Shown here: piece after piece, positions 39,131 through 51,700 of the stretch
Position numbering within the stretch: position 1 is the first letter of the stretch
Layout of the letters: the number at the start of each line of letters is the position of its first letter
Assembly: GCA_013397695.1 (NCBI GenBank)
Contig: VYZI01000035.1
Span: forward strand, 2,894,316 to 2,958,315
DNA: 64,000 bases
Direction of reading: 5' to 3'
Source: Centropus unirufus
Lineage: Eukaryota; Chordata; Aves; Cuculiformes; Centropidae
Made by a program: the position numbers and the translations under genes
The notes under the pieces: model-generated
The model's database searches: none
What the model was told of the DNA's origin: nothing
Seen by the model: only the letters and a program-made list of their open reading frames with translations

Positions 39131-39215
39131 ATTAACAGCTCAGCAAAGTGAAGTTACTTGATGAAGATCACACAATGGTTCAGAATCAGAGCTGCTGGGG
39201 AAGTTCAGGACCATT
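39131..39215 (+). repeat. Probable ancient MIR/CR1-L3-type tail fragment
   Basis: A phrase of the form CAGCAAAGTGAAGTTACTTG, then a GATCACACAATGG-like run and TCAGAATCAGAGCTGCTGGG follows the order of the shared amniote tail. That tail runs from an AGAGAAGTTAAGTGACTTG-like phrase through GGTCACACAG to GGCAGAGCTGGGA. Divergence is high and the ends are not defined. The sense orientation is plus. Confidence 0.55.
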
Positions 39216-40659
39216 GATTTCCTTTAGTTATGGCTGTTGAACCAATACTAGGAAAGATGTCATCCTATCCCCATTGTGTATAAATACAAGCTATCCAGGC
39301 AAATAGTTGACATAAATCAGTCAAACCCCACTGAAGTCAAAAGAGATGTTTTTAATTACAGGACCTATAAGTGTAATTTGCTATATGGTTTGTCATCAGA
39401 ACACTTGAACTGAGATTGAGGAATATGGAATTTTAGAAGAATACAATGATCATTATGAAATACCAGTATAATAACGATAAAAAAGAGGAAATATTTTGAA
39501 AAAGCATAGAACATAATTGGGAGATCAGATTTAAAAGAATCTGTGACAGATAGGATGAGCTTAAAGGGGGTCCCCAGAGTCTACTGGGGCCTTTGTTAAC
39601 ATTTTACTATCCAACTGATTCTTCGCTCGGTAATTGCTCAACATTTTTCTGAATACTGCTAAATCAACCCTCCAGATACCACTCATCCCATGAAAAATTC
39701 AAACACTGAAGAATGGCTGTCTTTGTTTCAGCTGTCTGATACCTTCACAGAACATGTGTCTTTTTTTCATTAATTGTTCCGGTGTCTCCTTACACTGAGT
39801 TACCAGCTCTCTGCTATACAATCAGCTTGAATAACACACCTTTGACACTTTGCTTTATTATCACTAATCTCCATGGATTTCTCAGGATCAATGTATAAAC
39901 TACAGGGCTGCTAGCCAACAACATAAGAACCTCCAGTTGGCGAGTCTTCATCAGACAGTGCAACTCACCTTTTTATGTCAGTTCTTTTAGATGTTTTCAT
40001 GCAGGAAATTTTCCTACTTGATTTTGGACCAGCCAAAACTCTAAAACATAGCTGGTTTTAGCTGAGTTTTCTCACCTTTCCTTCATTTTCTGTAATTTCC
40101 AGCCTTGTTTTAAAAAAAGAAAAAAATAAGGAACAGAAAAATGTTTATTTTCTTTGATTTTCACTTTCTCACTAATGAATCTTAATCAATTGTACTCTAC
40201 AAAAATGGAAATTTTCAAAAGTCAAGAAGAAATTTTGGCATTTCCAAACTCAAAATAAACATAGCACATCATTTTTAGCTGTTGATCCAAAAAATAGAGC
40301 TGCAAAAAACAGAGCCTACTGGATGTGTCTCAATGAGGAATTTCTTGGGTATACAAACACCTATTCTATCTCCTTGCTCATATGGAATCAGTTCTTCCAA
40401 ATCAGTGAACCAAAACCTCCAAGAGTCCCCAAGTTATTTACTTCCATGTTCATTGTAGCATGAAACTTCTGGTCTTCTAGTATTTTCCCTCTTATATTAG
40501 TCCACTGTTTAATTGATTTCAGAGTCCAGGCTGACATGACATGAGGTGATGCCTGCAAATTGATTAGGATATGCATCATAACAGTACAGTAAATGTTGGC
40601 GCAGCACAAGAAACAAAACAAGAGGAAAATTTCAGGATAAAGCACAGACATGATGCCCA
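39216..40659. other. Non-coding DNA, no gene seen
   Basis: Nothing recognised between the MIR/L3-like scrap and the restriction-like-endonuclease retroelement relic. Confidence 0.5.
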
Positions 40660-41300
40660 GGCTGCTTACCCCACATGCAAGGGTCTAAAAGGAAAATTCC
40701 CTGGAAATTTTGTTCCCAGTCTAGCTTTTGGGAGGTAAAAACTTATGGTCTCCTGCCAGCACTGGCTAATTTGTTGTATCAAGCCTTGAGAGAAGATGAC
40801 AGCTGCAGACGGTGTGGAAGGAAAGCCACCTTGCAACACATTTTGTCAAGTTTCAGTTTCTGGCATTGTCCCAGGGCCGGTATTGCTGGAGACATGATGA
40901 AGTGTGAAAAGTCCTGGCAGGCAGTTTAGACAAATAAAAGATGGGAGACAAGGGAAAATCAGGACCAAAAGAGATTAATATTTGTGAGGTTTATAGCAGA
41001 AGAGGGAAAGCAATAGGAAGTAAGAAAACCCCCACAGGGAACTGAGTGCGACAGCAGCAGATTAAAAACAGGATGGACCTGAAGAGGAAGCTTATTTTTT
41101 CCAGCTGGACCTTCACCTGAGAGCAGAGATCAGGTTGTGAGCAACAGTCAGAGAAAAGTAAATAGTTAATAATGAGAGAATTTTCTGCTCCAAATTATGA
41201 AGTTCATTGTGGGTCTGAGTGTGTGAGTAGTGGGGGGAGCCAAGGGATGGAAAAGTGCAGGATTTTTTAAAGTGCAAGTGGTAACAGCGGTATGGCAACA
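40660..41300 (+). pseudogene. Relic of an RLE-type (R2/NeSL/Hero-like) non-LTR retrotransposon, ORF C-terminus
   Basis: From 40681 one frame reads KRKIPWK, then YGLLPALANL, ALREDDSCRRCGRKATLQ and HILSS (to about 40851). This is a C-x2-C-x7-H-x4-[C] zinc knuckle whose last Cys is replaced by Phe. After a frameshift near 40855 another frame continues with LALSQGRYCWRHDEV, a stop, then KVLAGSL (40863-40928). MDLKRKLIF (about 41072-41100) and AKGWKSAGFFKVQVV (41239-41283) follow in further frames. These four blocks, in this order, characterise the segment after reverse transcriptase in retrotransposons with a restriction-like endonuclease. There the Arg-Pro-Asp catalytic motif follows the KRKLxFP block; here only an uncertain ESRDQVVS-like trace remains. 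The element is dead (frameshifts, stops). Traces may extend to about 41540. The exact clade cannot be set by eye. A host-domesticated gene is unlikely given the breaks. Confidence 0.72.
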
Positions 41301-41604
41301 TGAAAATGGGTATTTACCATGGATGATAACTCTGCACTCTTGGTCTCATGTATGTGAGGTGATGGCATCCTAGCTGCATGTGAACATGGAAATTGTCAGA
41401 TGTTCCTCCCCTTGTACACTGGTTGGAATGAAAAATTTGAGTGCAGGGAGGCTGGTTGTAAGGCTGCAGTAGGCAGCAGAAAAAAAGCAAAAGCCCAACT
41501 GGAGTCACTGCTTGACCCCACTAATCTGACCTACTGGGTGGCGGGGTCTTTGTGATCTGCTGTAAATCTTATGAGTCCTGTGTGAGATAGAAATACTCTG
41601 AGGG
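41301..41604. other. Gap between retroelement relics
   Basis: This may contain further decayed sequence of the upstream relic; one frame reads REAGCKAAV then RKKAKAQLESLL at about 41450-41510. I cannot align it to known motifs with confidence. No other feature seen. Confidence 0.3.
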
Positions 41605-42789
41605 TTTTTGGCCTTCTATGACAAGATGACCTGCTTATTGGATGAGGGAAAGGCTATGGATGTAGTGTATCTGGATTTCTCTAAAACATTTGACACAGCT
41701 TCTCACAGAATTCTGCTCAAGAAACTCCAGTGGCCTGGAGAGGGGTACCCTCTGCTGGGTAAAAGAACTGGCTATATGGTTGAACCCAAAGAATTGTGGT
41801 AAATGGAGCTAAATCCAGCTGGAGGCCATCACAAGTAGTGTTCCCTAGGGCTCTGTCCTGTTCAATATCTTTATTAATGACATGGACGAAGGGATTGAAT
41901 GTACCCTTGCCAAGTTTGAGGATTACACTAAGCTGGGAGGAACTGTTGATCAGCTTGAACATGGGGAAGCTCTTCAAAGGGATCTGCATGGGCTGGATTG
42001 ATGGACTGAGACCAGTGGGATGAGGTTGAACAAGGCCAAATGATACATCCTGCACTTGGGAAACAACAACCCCAGGCAGTGCTACAGACTTGGGGAAGAG
42101 CGGCTGGAAAGCTGCCTGGAGGAGAAGGACCTGAGGGTGTTGGTTGACAGTTGACTGAACATGAGCCAGCAGTGTGCCCAGGCGGCCAAGGCAGCCAATG
42201 GCATCTTGGCCTGTATCAGAAACAGCACATCCAGCAGAGCCAGGGAGGTGATTCTGCCCCTGTACTCGGCTCTGCTGAGGCTGCACCTCGAATCCTGTAT
42301 TAAGTTCTGGGCCCCTCACTATAAGGACACTGAGATTCTGGAGCGCATCCAGAGAAAAGCAACGAAGCTGTTGAAGGGGCTGGAGGAAAAGTCTTATGCG
42401 GAGTGGCTGAGGTAACTGGGGTTGTTTAGTGTGGAGAAGATGCGGCTGAGGGGAAACCTTATCACTGCCTACAAGTACCTGAAAAGAGGTAGAGAGGTAA
42501 AGAGGTGGGTGCTGGTTTCTTCTTCCAAGTGACAGGTGATAGGACAAAGGGAAATGCCCTTAAGTTGTGCCAGGGGAGGTTCAAATTGGACATTAAAAAA
42601 AAAATTATTCACTGAAAGAGTCATCAGGCCTTGGATTAGGCTTCCCAAGGTGGTGGTTGAATCACCATCCCAAGAGGTATTTAAAAGATGGGTAGATGAG
42701 ATACTTAAAGATATGGCTTAGTGGCAGACAGGTACAGTTGGACTCGATGATCTCAAAGGTTTTTTCCAACCTGATGATTCTATGATTCT
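41605..42789 (+). mobile_element. CR1 LINE, 5'-truncated, 3'-complete
   Basis: The copy starts inside reverse transcriptase. FYDKMTCLLDEGKAMDVVYL and then DFSKTFDTASHRILLKKLQ (41608-41730) are the RT fingers/palm motif with the first catalytic-site Asp. After frameshifts come VNGAKSSWRPSQ and a degraded FADDTKL region, here reading as F-E-D-Y-T-K-L. RT-distal sequence follows with QQCAQAAKAANGILACIRN, REVILPLYSALL and RIQRKATKLLKGLEEKSYAE (42161-42410). The C-terminal block is FTERVIRPWIRLPKVVVESP with VFKRWVDEILKDM (42536-42721). The 3' end has TTGGACTCGATGATCTCAAA, TTTTCCAACC and the ATGATTCT octamer tail. The 276-codon minus-strand frame at 41717-42547 is an antisense shadow. Altered catalytic region and frameshifts show inactivity. 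Confidence 0.95.
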
Positions 42790-45700
42790 AAGTAAGGCAA
42801 ATTGTATGATGTAGGGCACAAACAACGCCTTTTGTAAGAAATACATATAAAAAGGTAAAGCAAAGCTTCAGAAAATGGCTCATAGGCTGAATGTAACGTA
42901 CAAATTTCAAATTCCACCAAAAAAAACCCCAGAAAATGCTTTTGTTTCCTGGCATATGGTAAATTTCTGGACTGTGAAAATATTAGCAATTTTTGCATTG
43001 GCAGTTTATTTTATCAAAGGTCAAAGCTTTGCATGAGTTTTGGGCCGTCAGCTGTTTTAAGAGGAAATGCGGTATTTCAGACAATAACTTAACATGGCTA
43101 GTTTTTGTCCAGTGAACTCCAGGATGAGGTACAGAAAGTGCTTTGCATGAAGGAAAGGGGAAGAGTAGGAGACATCCACGATGTATGATAGTTCTTCTAA
43201 CTCTTCCTGCTGACTTCAAGTCTGATGAATTCTTCAACTCTGTTCCCATTCCTTTCTTCTCATGAGTTGTCTCCATTTGTGTATTTAATCCCTGTCATTT
43301 TTCAGTCCCTGAGTAGTACAGATTTAGTCAAATTTTCTCATGCACCTACTTTATCTCAGCTTTGACTGTCTGCTAGGGGTCTGGTCTCCAACCGAATGGG
43401 AAAAATAAAGACAGACTTTTAAGATGGGAAGGGAAATTCTGGCCCCTCTGTCCAGGAATTATTTTTTTTTTGTCTCTTCTTTCTTCTCCAGCAGATTTTA
43501 AAGGGAGTCAGAGCTATTGAGCCCAGATAGAACAACCTGAATCCACCTAGAAAAATGGGTGCATTTCAGGAATGCTGTGTAGAAAGACTTAAGCTCTTCT
43601 CCTGACCGCTGGTTATCTCAATGACACCTGCCTCAAAGTACAGCTAAATTTTGCTTCAGCAGACTCCCTAAACTTGAGCTGCAGCTGTAGTTTCTTGCTG
43701 TGGGTTGGAGTGAGCAGCAGGATGTATTTTTACACAGAAAGATGGAAGATTTATCATGCCTTCACGTATCCCGAATAGCTGTAAAGTCTCTGTCTACACT
43801 TCTGGTAATTTAATTGCAATGTTTTGTGATTCATTTCAGTTTCAAGTGCCATCCTTTATTCTTAGGATGTTGTTGAAGCAGTAAAAAGATGAAAACTCTT
43901 CACTTCCACCAGGAAATGTTGCTGAAGGGCTGAATATCTTGAGGATCAAAAGATGTAACCGTACCTTTCTTTCAGCCTTCAATGCAGGAATTAACAGTAA
44001 GGAAAGAAATGTAGGTTTACAATGTAGATTAAGTGGTTGGAAGGCAGACTGGAGGAGGTTTAACTTCTTTGTTTCTCCTTACTCTTCGTTGTCTTTGAAA
44101 ATAGTATTATGTGACAAGAGCACCTCCTCCTCTCCCTGTTCTTAAGAGTGTCATGAACTGCATCAGTTTCCCTCAGACTGCTTGACTTAATGATGCATTT
44201 AGATGTTTGAGGAAACATATCATCTGTACTTCATTGGCCCTAAGCACATAATTTAAGAAAAGGAAGAAATTAATTTCCCAAGAGCAGTGAAGAAGATGGA
44301 GGATAAATTAATAGATAAAACTGAACCCCTAAAATCAGGATAGAATCACAATACCATGTCAGGATATGGCTTTGCTGTTAATTCTATCTAATACAAACCT
44401 GACACTTCATAAAATCTCCACCATGGAAATATTTATGTCTATTGCTTATGTTCAGCAACTATTTGTACCTCATGTCTGTACAGGACCCACCTGAATTCAG
44501 AGAGCAGTTCAAATGCCTATAGTTCTGCCTGCCTGGATCTGCTAGCAGGATCATATCCTGGTTTTCTGCTGTTGTGCTATGGATAATGCAATGCTGTTGC
44601 AACAGTTGTGCTTATAAGAGTCAATTCAAACCAAGAGTCCAGTAGAGAAGTGAAAAGCTAGAGGTCTCATGGGGACTTTTGACTTAGTTTCACGCCCTCA
44701 CAGTCATCCTGTACGTTTCCCTTGACAAATAATTTTATTTTTTTCTTTATCAGTTCACTCCAAGTGAGAACCTAGTACTTGCCTTTATTAAGAATACTGT
44801 GGAAATGAAGTTATTGAAAGTGTGAAAAGTTCCTTCTGTGATAAGGACCCTATGTAAACCTAATTGCAACACTATATAGACTGTGGTCTGTTTCATTGAC
44901 TGGAATTGCACTTAATATTGAGAAGAAATGAATTCTTTGTGTCTTCTGCTCTTTCAATCTCATTTACATCATATGCATATCCACAGTTTGACAGTTTCAC
45001 AAGTCCCCTAACAGCTTGGATTTATGAGTTTCTATGGGGTTTTTATCATTGATTTTCCCGAAGCATAGAAAGGGTTTGTCCCTGAAAATGACACAGAGAA
45101 GATAGTAGAAAATCTTAGGTGGAAAACAGATCTTAAGGACCTGCACCAGGTCCTAATAACTGGAGTTGGATCGAACAATGGGTTGTCAAGAAACCAATCC
45201 GGGAAGAATTCCCACAGGACAGGAGAAACAAACAGAAAGCAACAACTTTCATACACTGTGAATACTTTTTAAGTGATTAAGGGATTAAGTAGAAGGATAG
45301 TGCAATCTCAGAAGTGCCTACGAGCCCTCCTCCACCTGTTTCTTTTTCACACCACAGCTGCTCAGACAACCTGCAAACTCACGGCCTACTTCTGCATTTG
45401 GATGTACCTACTACATCAATCTGTTTACTGTTATGGTGCTGATGTAGTCAGCATGAGAATTTGAGCGCAGAGGATTTCTCATGCTTCTGTGGGACTCAGT
45501 TGCTTGTTACCAGACATGTTTGGTATTTTGGGTTCCTCCGGAATGACCTGCATAATACTACTGACGAGTGCTATGGTGAATGCATCAATCAGGTACTCAC
45601 ATTGTTGGAGTACTACCTCATTACTGCTGACATTTTTCCTGTTCCAGAGATTCTCCTATTCTATGTACAGACCTAATATTTCTATATATGAAAGGAAAAA

Positions 45701-48700
45701 TAAGATTTCGTTACTGGTTGGACACATGGGTAGGCACAAAGAAATCATAAAATGAGGTAGACCGTCACATTAGCTTTACTTTGATTTAATAGTTTTTCAA
45801 GACTATATACCATTAAAAATGGTAAAAATGAGTACTATAGGAACGTGAACACTCATTTGAGTATGAGAGATAGCATTAGAGAGGTTACTTTTCTTCCTGG
45901 CACTCCATTTCTTCTTTTTTTTTCAGACTATCTTGGTAATACTAACTTAAGTAGATCACAAAGGTGTTGTGCAGATTAATTAAATGCGAAGTATTATGAA
46001 GCAGACCACAAACTTAATAAAGCTTGAGTTGAACTTTTGAACCTATGCTGTCCATGTGGATTCTAAATTAGCTAAACAAGCTTACAGAGTATTTCAGTAT
46101 CCAAATGAAAAAAAGCAGGGTGAATTTAGGTATGTAAATGTAATTATTTGCCTTGGAATTTAGCTAAAACACCATAGAGAGAGTACGAGCCATTATCTTA
46201 CAAAAGTAACTGCAGTTTTGTAACTTCGAAAATTATCTTCTTACTTCAGAAGAAATTATAGAATAAAGATGATTAGATTAGAAATGTTTAAGGGAAAAAT
46301 TTTCAGGGGATGAAAAACTCATGGAAATTCATCACAAAATAAAACCATAAATATTATGAGATGAATCCATGTGATTTTTATTCAGAACTATTTTCATCAA
46401 CCATAAAAATGGATGAGGAAGTTTATTTTTATTGAAATTTTTTAATCTAGAAAAAAGATCATGTCAAGATATATTTTTTATTTTAAACAAAGGTAAATGA
46501 CAGCTTAATAACAGAAGTGAATCCATCAGAAGTAAATTTCATTGTAGAGAGAATGCCATGTCCAACAGGGTGATTTAGTTCATGATTGTTTAATCCATCA
46601 GCAGTGCCTTTGTCCTTTGACTACAAAACAAAGTAGAAGTTCATTCATTTCATTCATATTAGCTATTAAAGCTATCTAAGTTTAGGCCTGAATAATAAAT
46701 TCCTTTGGAATTTGAAAGAGAGACATCACCAGAAGAGACTTATTTTAGCTGCTTTAGATACTGGTATAGAATGGGATGAATCTCCTTCTAGAGATGTTTG
46801 CTTCCATGAAATTTAGCGGTGACCATGTTGGGCTCTTATGATTTCCAATAAGTAAAGGCAGGTGAAATTAGCTGCTTCGTAAAATTCTTGTGTTGTTAGT
46901 TTAAGCATTTCATTTGTGCGTGCTCGGGTAGGATAATTGAATCTGTTCTTTAGTGTGGATGCCAGAGAAAGGTACGAGCAGAAGCAAAATGCCAATATTT
47001 AAAGACTTATGAGTGTCAGGTATGTAAAACATGATAGTGAGACTTGTGCACAACTTGGACAGAAGCAATTTTACAGTGGAAGAACAAAGTCTACTGTGGG
47101 ATATCCAAGTATAATTCTGAAATTTGTCGATTTTTTTTTTTTAATTGCCCTCATTTCCATGCCTTTTAATGCTATAGTTGTTTTAGGTTATGTATATGAA
47201 GGCCTAAGCTTTATGTCTACCTATACAGGTTTTTTTTAACATTTACAATGTTTGGTTTCAGACTTCGATTTATTTATTTTATAATCTAAACCAGAGATAT
47301 CGCATAGTCAAGCCACCAGAAGGTTATTATCTTCTGGGTGGAGAAGCCAGGAGCTAATCATGGAATTTGTGAGATCATTGACAGTATTGTGAACATAAAA
47401 TTCTGAGCCTTTTAATAAGGTTTATACATATACAAAACTGCTGAGGACTTCACACAGGGTTATTGTAAAATCCAATCTAAATATTCCTTCTCTTGTGTAT
47501 AAGCAGACAGATCTTTGCTCAGAAAAGCAAACACGCAATGACCACCATCATTAGCATTTATTATCAACTACTTTGAATGTAGCACACTCTCTTTTAAGTA
47601 TGAGTTTGACTAGCTATTTGGCATTCATCTCAAGGGCCTTTTTGGAAATATATAATAAAAATGAAAGGCTTACTAACCTTCAACTTATTTTTTTCATGTG
47701 TAAATCTTTGTCCAAAAATCTTCATTTTAAGAAAATCAAAGCCTGGATCATCTGAATGAAATGCTATTTATGTAAGAGTATAGAGTTGGAAAGTGTACAT
47801 TGCACAGATAATAACTGTATTTTTTTTAAAAGAGGTTCCCACTGACACCTATATTTTTAAAGCAAATTCAACGTAAGTAGCCCAATCCACACTTTTTAAT
47901 AATTTAATAATCTCACTTTCCTATGAAATAGAAGCAATTTATCGTTTTCATTTCTTTGTGTTTACATTACTCTTAAAATATGGTGCTTCATATATGTTAG
48001 CTCTCCTGAAAAAGCTAAAGATAAGCCTCTGCTCAAAAAAGAATTGAGGCTTTTCTTTTTATTGCATGTTTTTCCAGTATTACTACATGGAGCAGCCTTC
48101 AACAACTAGTGCCTCTAAGCTGGAAGACCATTTTCTTTTGCTTTCTATGAACACAGCAACTGCCAAACAAGTTCAGTCCAATAGTCACTCATCCTAGTAT
48201 CCTTTTCCTGACAGTAGCCAGTTTCAAATGCTTAAAGAAGCAGAATAAGAAAATGGATCAATGTTGCATAAATTTTCCTGGCTTTTGGCATTAATTATTT
48301 CAAGGACTTCCTGAACTAAGTTTCACATGGTTCATTCTGTCAAATAGGAACTACTGCTCCTTCAGTGTGAGGAATCCTGTTTCGGATCCACAGAATTTTC
48401 TGAACTATATCAATGACTTTCGTAGTTCAGTGCTTCTAGTATAAAAAATTTATTCCCATTGTTTGCCATTTTTAACTTGCTGCCCAATTCATTGACACAG
48501 GGACTGCTGTTTCTTTATTTCTACCACTATATCATATGCCACAAATGTTGTCTCTTATTCAGCAATTTATACATTGTTCACAGAAGTAGTTTCCAGACTC
48601 CTCTAATTCCACAAAACCAAAGAAACCTAGAGCTGTTCGAAATTTAATTTTCAGTTCTGATGAAAACGTTAATTATGTTTCAAGAAAAACAAAGTGAGAT

Positions 48701-51700
48701 CTCCACATTTTTTTGATGGGGAAGGCTGTTGTCATATTCACCTCGACTTTTAGGAAGAAAGCAAAATTTATCTGAATATGCCAAAAACAGAGGAGGAAGT
48801 AAAGCACTGCTGCTGCAAAGGCAGCACAGTTCTGCAAGAACCCAAGCCCTGCAGCCCAGCTGGAGGGAAATTTGTTCAAATTTCATCTTCTGCCAGAAAC
48901 TCAGTTTATGCTGGAAATGGATATTGACAAGAGCTTTTCAGCTGGTGGTTGGGAGCTGGCAGCTACTTCTGAAACAGATTTTCCCCTCAACTCTGGAAAT
49001 ACCTTCCTAGGTATTTCTCAGTTCTTAATTTTCCTTACAATATGGGGTTTTTGCTTTCCCTTTCCCTCTCCCTTTCCTTTTAACTTTTAATTTCTTTTTT
49101 TTTTTCCCTTCAAAGACTTTCTATCATTCTTGTCTCCCAACTGTAAGCTCCAGTGAGGCCTGAATGGAGAAGCCTTAGTGCAGAATTTCTATCAGTAGTA
49201 TTTTAGGCCATCATTTGTCAAGTTAAATTTTAAAGTGCCAAGTGATGGGGATTTATTTAATGACATTTCTGTTCCCAGAGTGTCTTTGGTGATTTTCTTT
49301 CAAGCTCACTTTCATCCTTCCTTTCTAATTAAGACTTTTTGAGAAGAATATAAAAATTAAACTTCCTATGATACCTAATTATTTGTGAACCTCTCTGCCA
49401 AGGCTCATCGCCTTTACATAAAATGTGATTCCCCTCTGAAATTGAGTGTACAAATTAATATATTAATATAATTTTTATTTCCTTCCTTGCTATAGTTCTA
49501 GATGTTAAGCTACCTTCAAACAGTATCCATCTATTAGAATACAGCCAATGGCAAATCCTTGGATTTGAAAAGCTTTAAAAAGGTTCCTGCAAAAACTGAA
49601 AATTCTCATTATATGAGTTAATTACCTAAGTCTTGCTGTGAATTTTCTTATCATGTTCTAATCTCTTACATAACTTAGTGTGCTAATTTTTCTGGTTAAT
49701 ATTTACCTCAAAGATCGTAGAATTTGAAGAATGTATCTCTCATTTATGGCTAGAAACAACAAGAGGGACAAAAAAAAGACTCAAAGGCACAGCTCAAGTT
49801 TTAGGTTCACCTATGCAAAACAACAGAGTCTGGTTCTCTGTCAATCCCAGTCTTTCCATTCCATCAGATTAAGTGGATTTTGTGCAGGGCTGAAGTCTGC
49901 ACTAGGCAAGTTAAATTTGTTGAACAGTTACTATAGCTGCTGTTCTAGTGAGTTAAAGTGCGGTCAGATTTAGGTACAAGTGTAACATTGAGTACAAAAA
50001 GGTTATATCTCATGAAGTACTTGCCTCCAGGTACTCAGCAGGCTTTCTCATTCTTGCGGAGGAGGACAGTAAAGAGAGGAGCCTTAATGTCAGACAAGAC
50101 TATAAGTAGGGGTTGCATGGTTTTTTTTGGTTTTTTTATAACAAGAATAATATCAAGGCATCTGTAATAGATATTCAATGAGTGTTTATTATGTACAAAT
50201 TGAAATGTAAGCAACAACTTTGTAAAAAGTGTTATGACCTTGCAAACTGAACAGAGCTGAGAGGGCCAATCATTTATTTGCTGGTTTCTGAAGTCAACAA
50301 AAGAGTCTCAAAGTCCTTTCAGAGTGACCTCTGCAAAGCTCCCTTTGCAAAAGACTTTTGTTCTCTAGTGTGTCATTATAGGGAAAAAAAAATTCAGGAA
50401 TGCAGTCTAAATTTTAGGTCAAAGAACTGTGCAAAAATTTAGATCCAGACGCTAAGATTTTTAGGTGTACAATATGTTAATATTTTGCTGACTTTTTCAG
50501 GATATTTTTGCTGGCAATAAGTTCTTCCTGTGTTATTTCCTTAATGATAACAGGTGTTGCTCATATACTGCCTACCCCGTGAATGCTCTTCCCTTGAGAT
50601 CTCTATTTGGCCCATGCACTTATCAGTCGGTATTTTCAATAGGAAATTATAACTCAGGGCCAAATTAACATGCCTCCAGGAGCTATGCTGTTATTGAATT
50701 ATTAGATACAGTAACGTTATTAATGAGAGCCCTTGCTGAATACTGTGTTTTGTGAGGTTTTTGTTATGGTTTGATTTGAGAAGTTACCAAATGCTTGTGA
50801 TAAAGTTGTAAGCTATATAGCATCACATGGGAAAACATTCTTGTTTGGATCTAAGCGTGTTTTTGATTATATGAATTTTGAGTTCTGGACCACTTTCCAC
50901 ACCATCTGCAGCCAATCTGCATAGCCTGGGAAATTCAATCAGACATGTTGCCCATCTGTAAAACCAGAACTGCTCTGTTACTGTTTCACCCTAATTAATG
51001 GGATTTATTTAATTTGCTTCTTTGTTTACTGGTAGCACTGCTCTCTAAATCCTATTAGGAAGAGTACAGCCTAGCTTCAGCACCTGATTAAAACTCTTCT
51101 GGAATTATTAGCTAAATTTTCTAAAAAAAAAAAAAGAATAAAAATTTTACTCAATACATTAAATATGTCAAATTAGATGGACATGGTACAAATGTAAATG
51201 CATGTGTCTTGTAGTTCCAGCTGTTACAAAGTTACTGTTTCCAAAAATTTCTTTTTAATTTACTAGAAACTGGTATTGTGTATACTTCTTGGAAATTATT
51301 ATAGTTAATGTTACTCAAAACAGGTACATTAAAATAAATGTTAAAGAAGAACAGGGTAGGAAACAGTAGCTGGCTAGAGAATCTCTGCAATATTTGAAAG
51401 GATGGAAAAAGAACATTAAGACTGGGACTTCACACTGCTGATTTTTATCAACTAAATATAAAAGACAAATCTATTAAATCTTCTTGTCTGAGATGATCTA
51501 CATTTTTTTTGCTGTGCATTTTTATTAAGAATGGAAAAGATGCACAGGGAGGAAAAGTGAGAAGGTGGATGTGAGACATTTCTATTACCACATCCCAAAA
51601 ATGCTTTGAGAAACCTGAATTCATAAGCACCATTTGATTTCTGAGTTGCTGTACAAACAGAATCAAAACCCAGCTGCTACTGGGCTAATAAAAAATATAT

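Noticed and set aside
40675..40929. 84-codon frame with Cys/His motif as a functional small zinc protein
   Set aside because: The last knuckle Cys is replaced, and the motif series continues in another frame after a frameshift and then meets a stop. It is therefore a retroelement relic and not a gene.
41717..42547. 276-codon minus-strand open frame, the longest in the window
   Set aside because: It lies antisense to the CR1 reverse-transcriptase region, and the plus strand explains the sequence. Pro/Leu/Gln-rich antisense frames are expected there.
50930..50990. MIR-like phrase GTTGCCCATCTGTAAAACC
   Set aside because: Too short, and the flanking sequence does not follow the MIR/L3 order.
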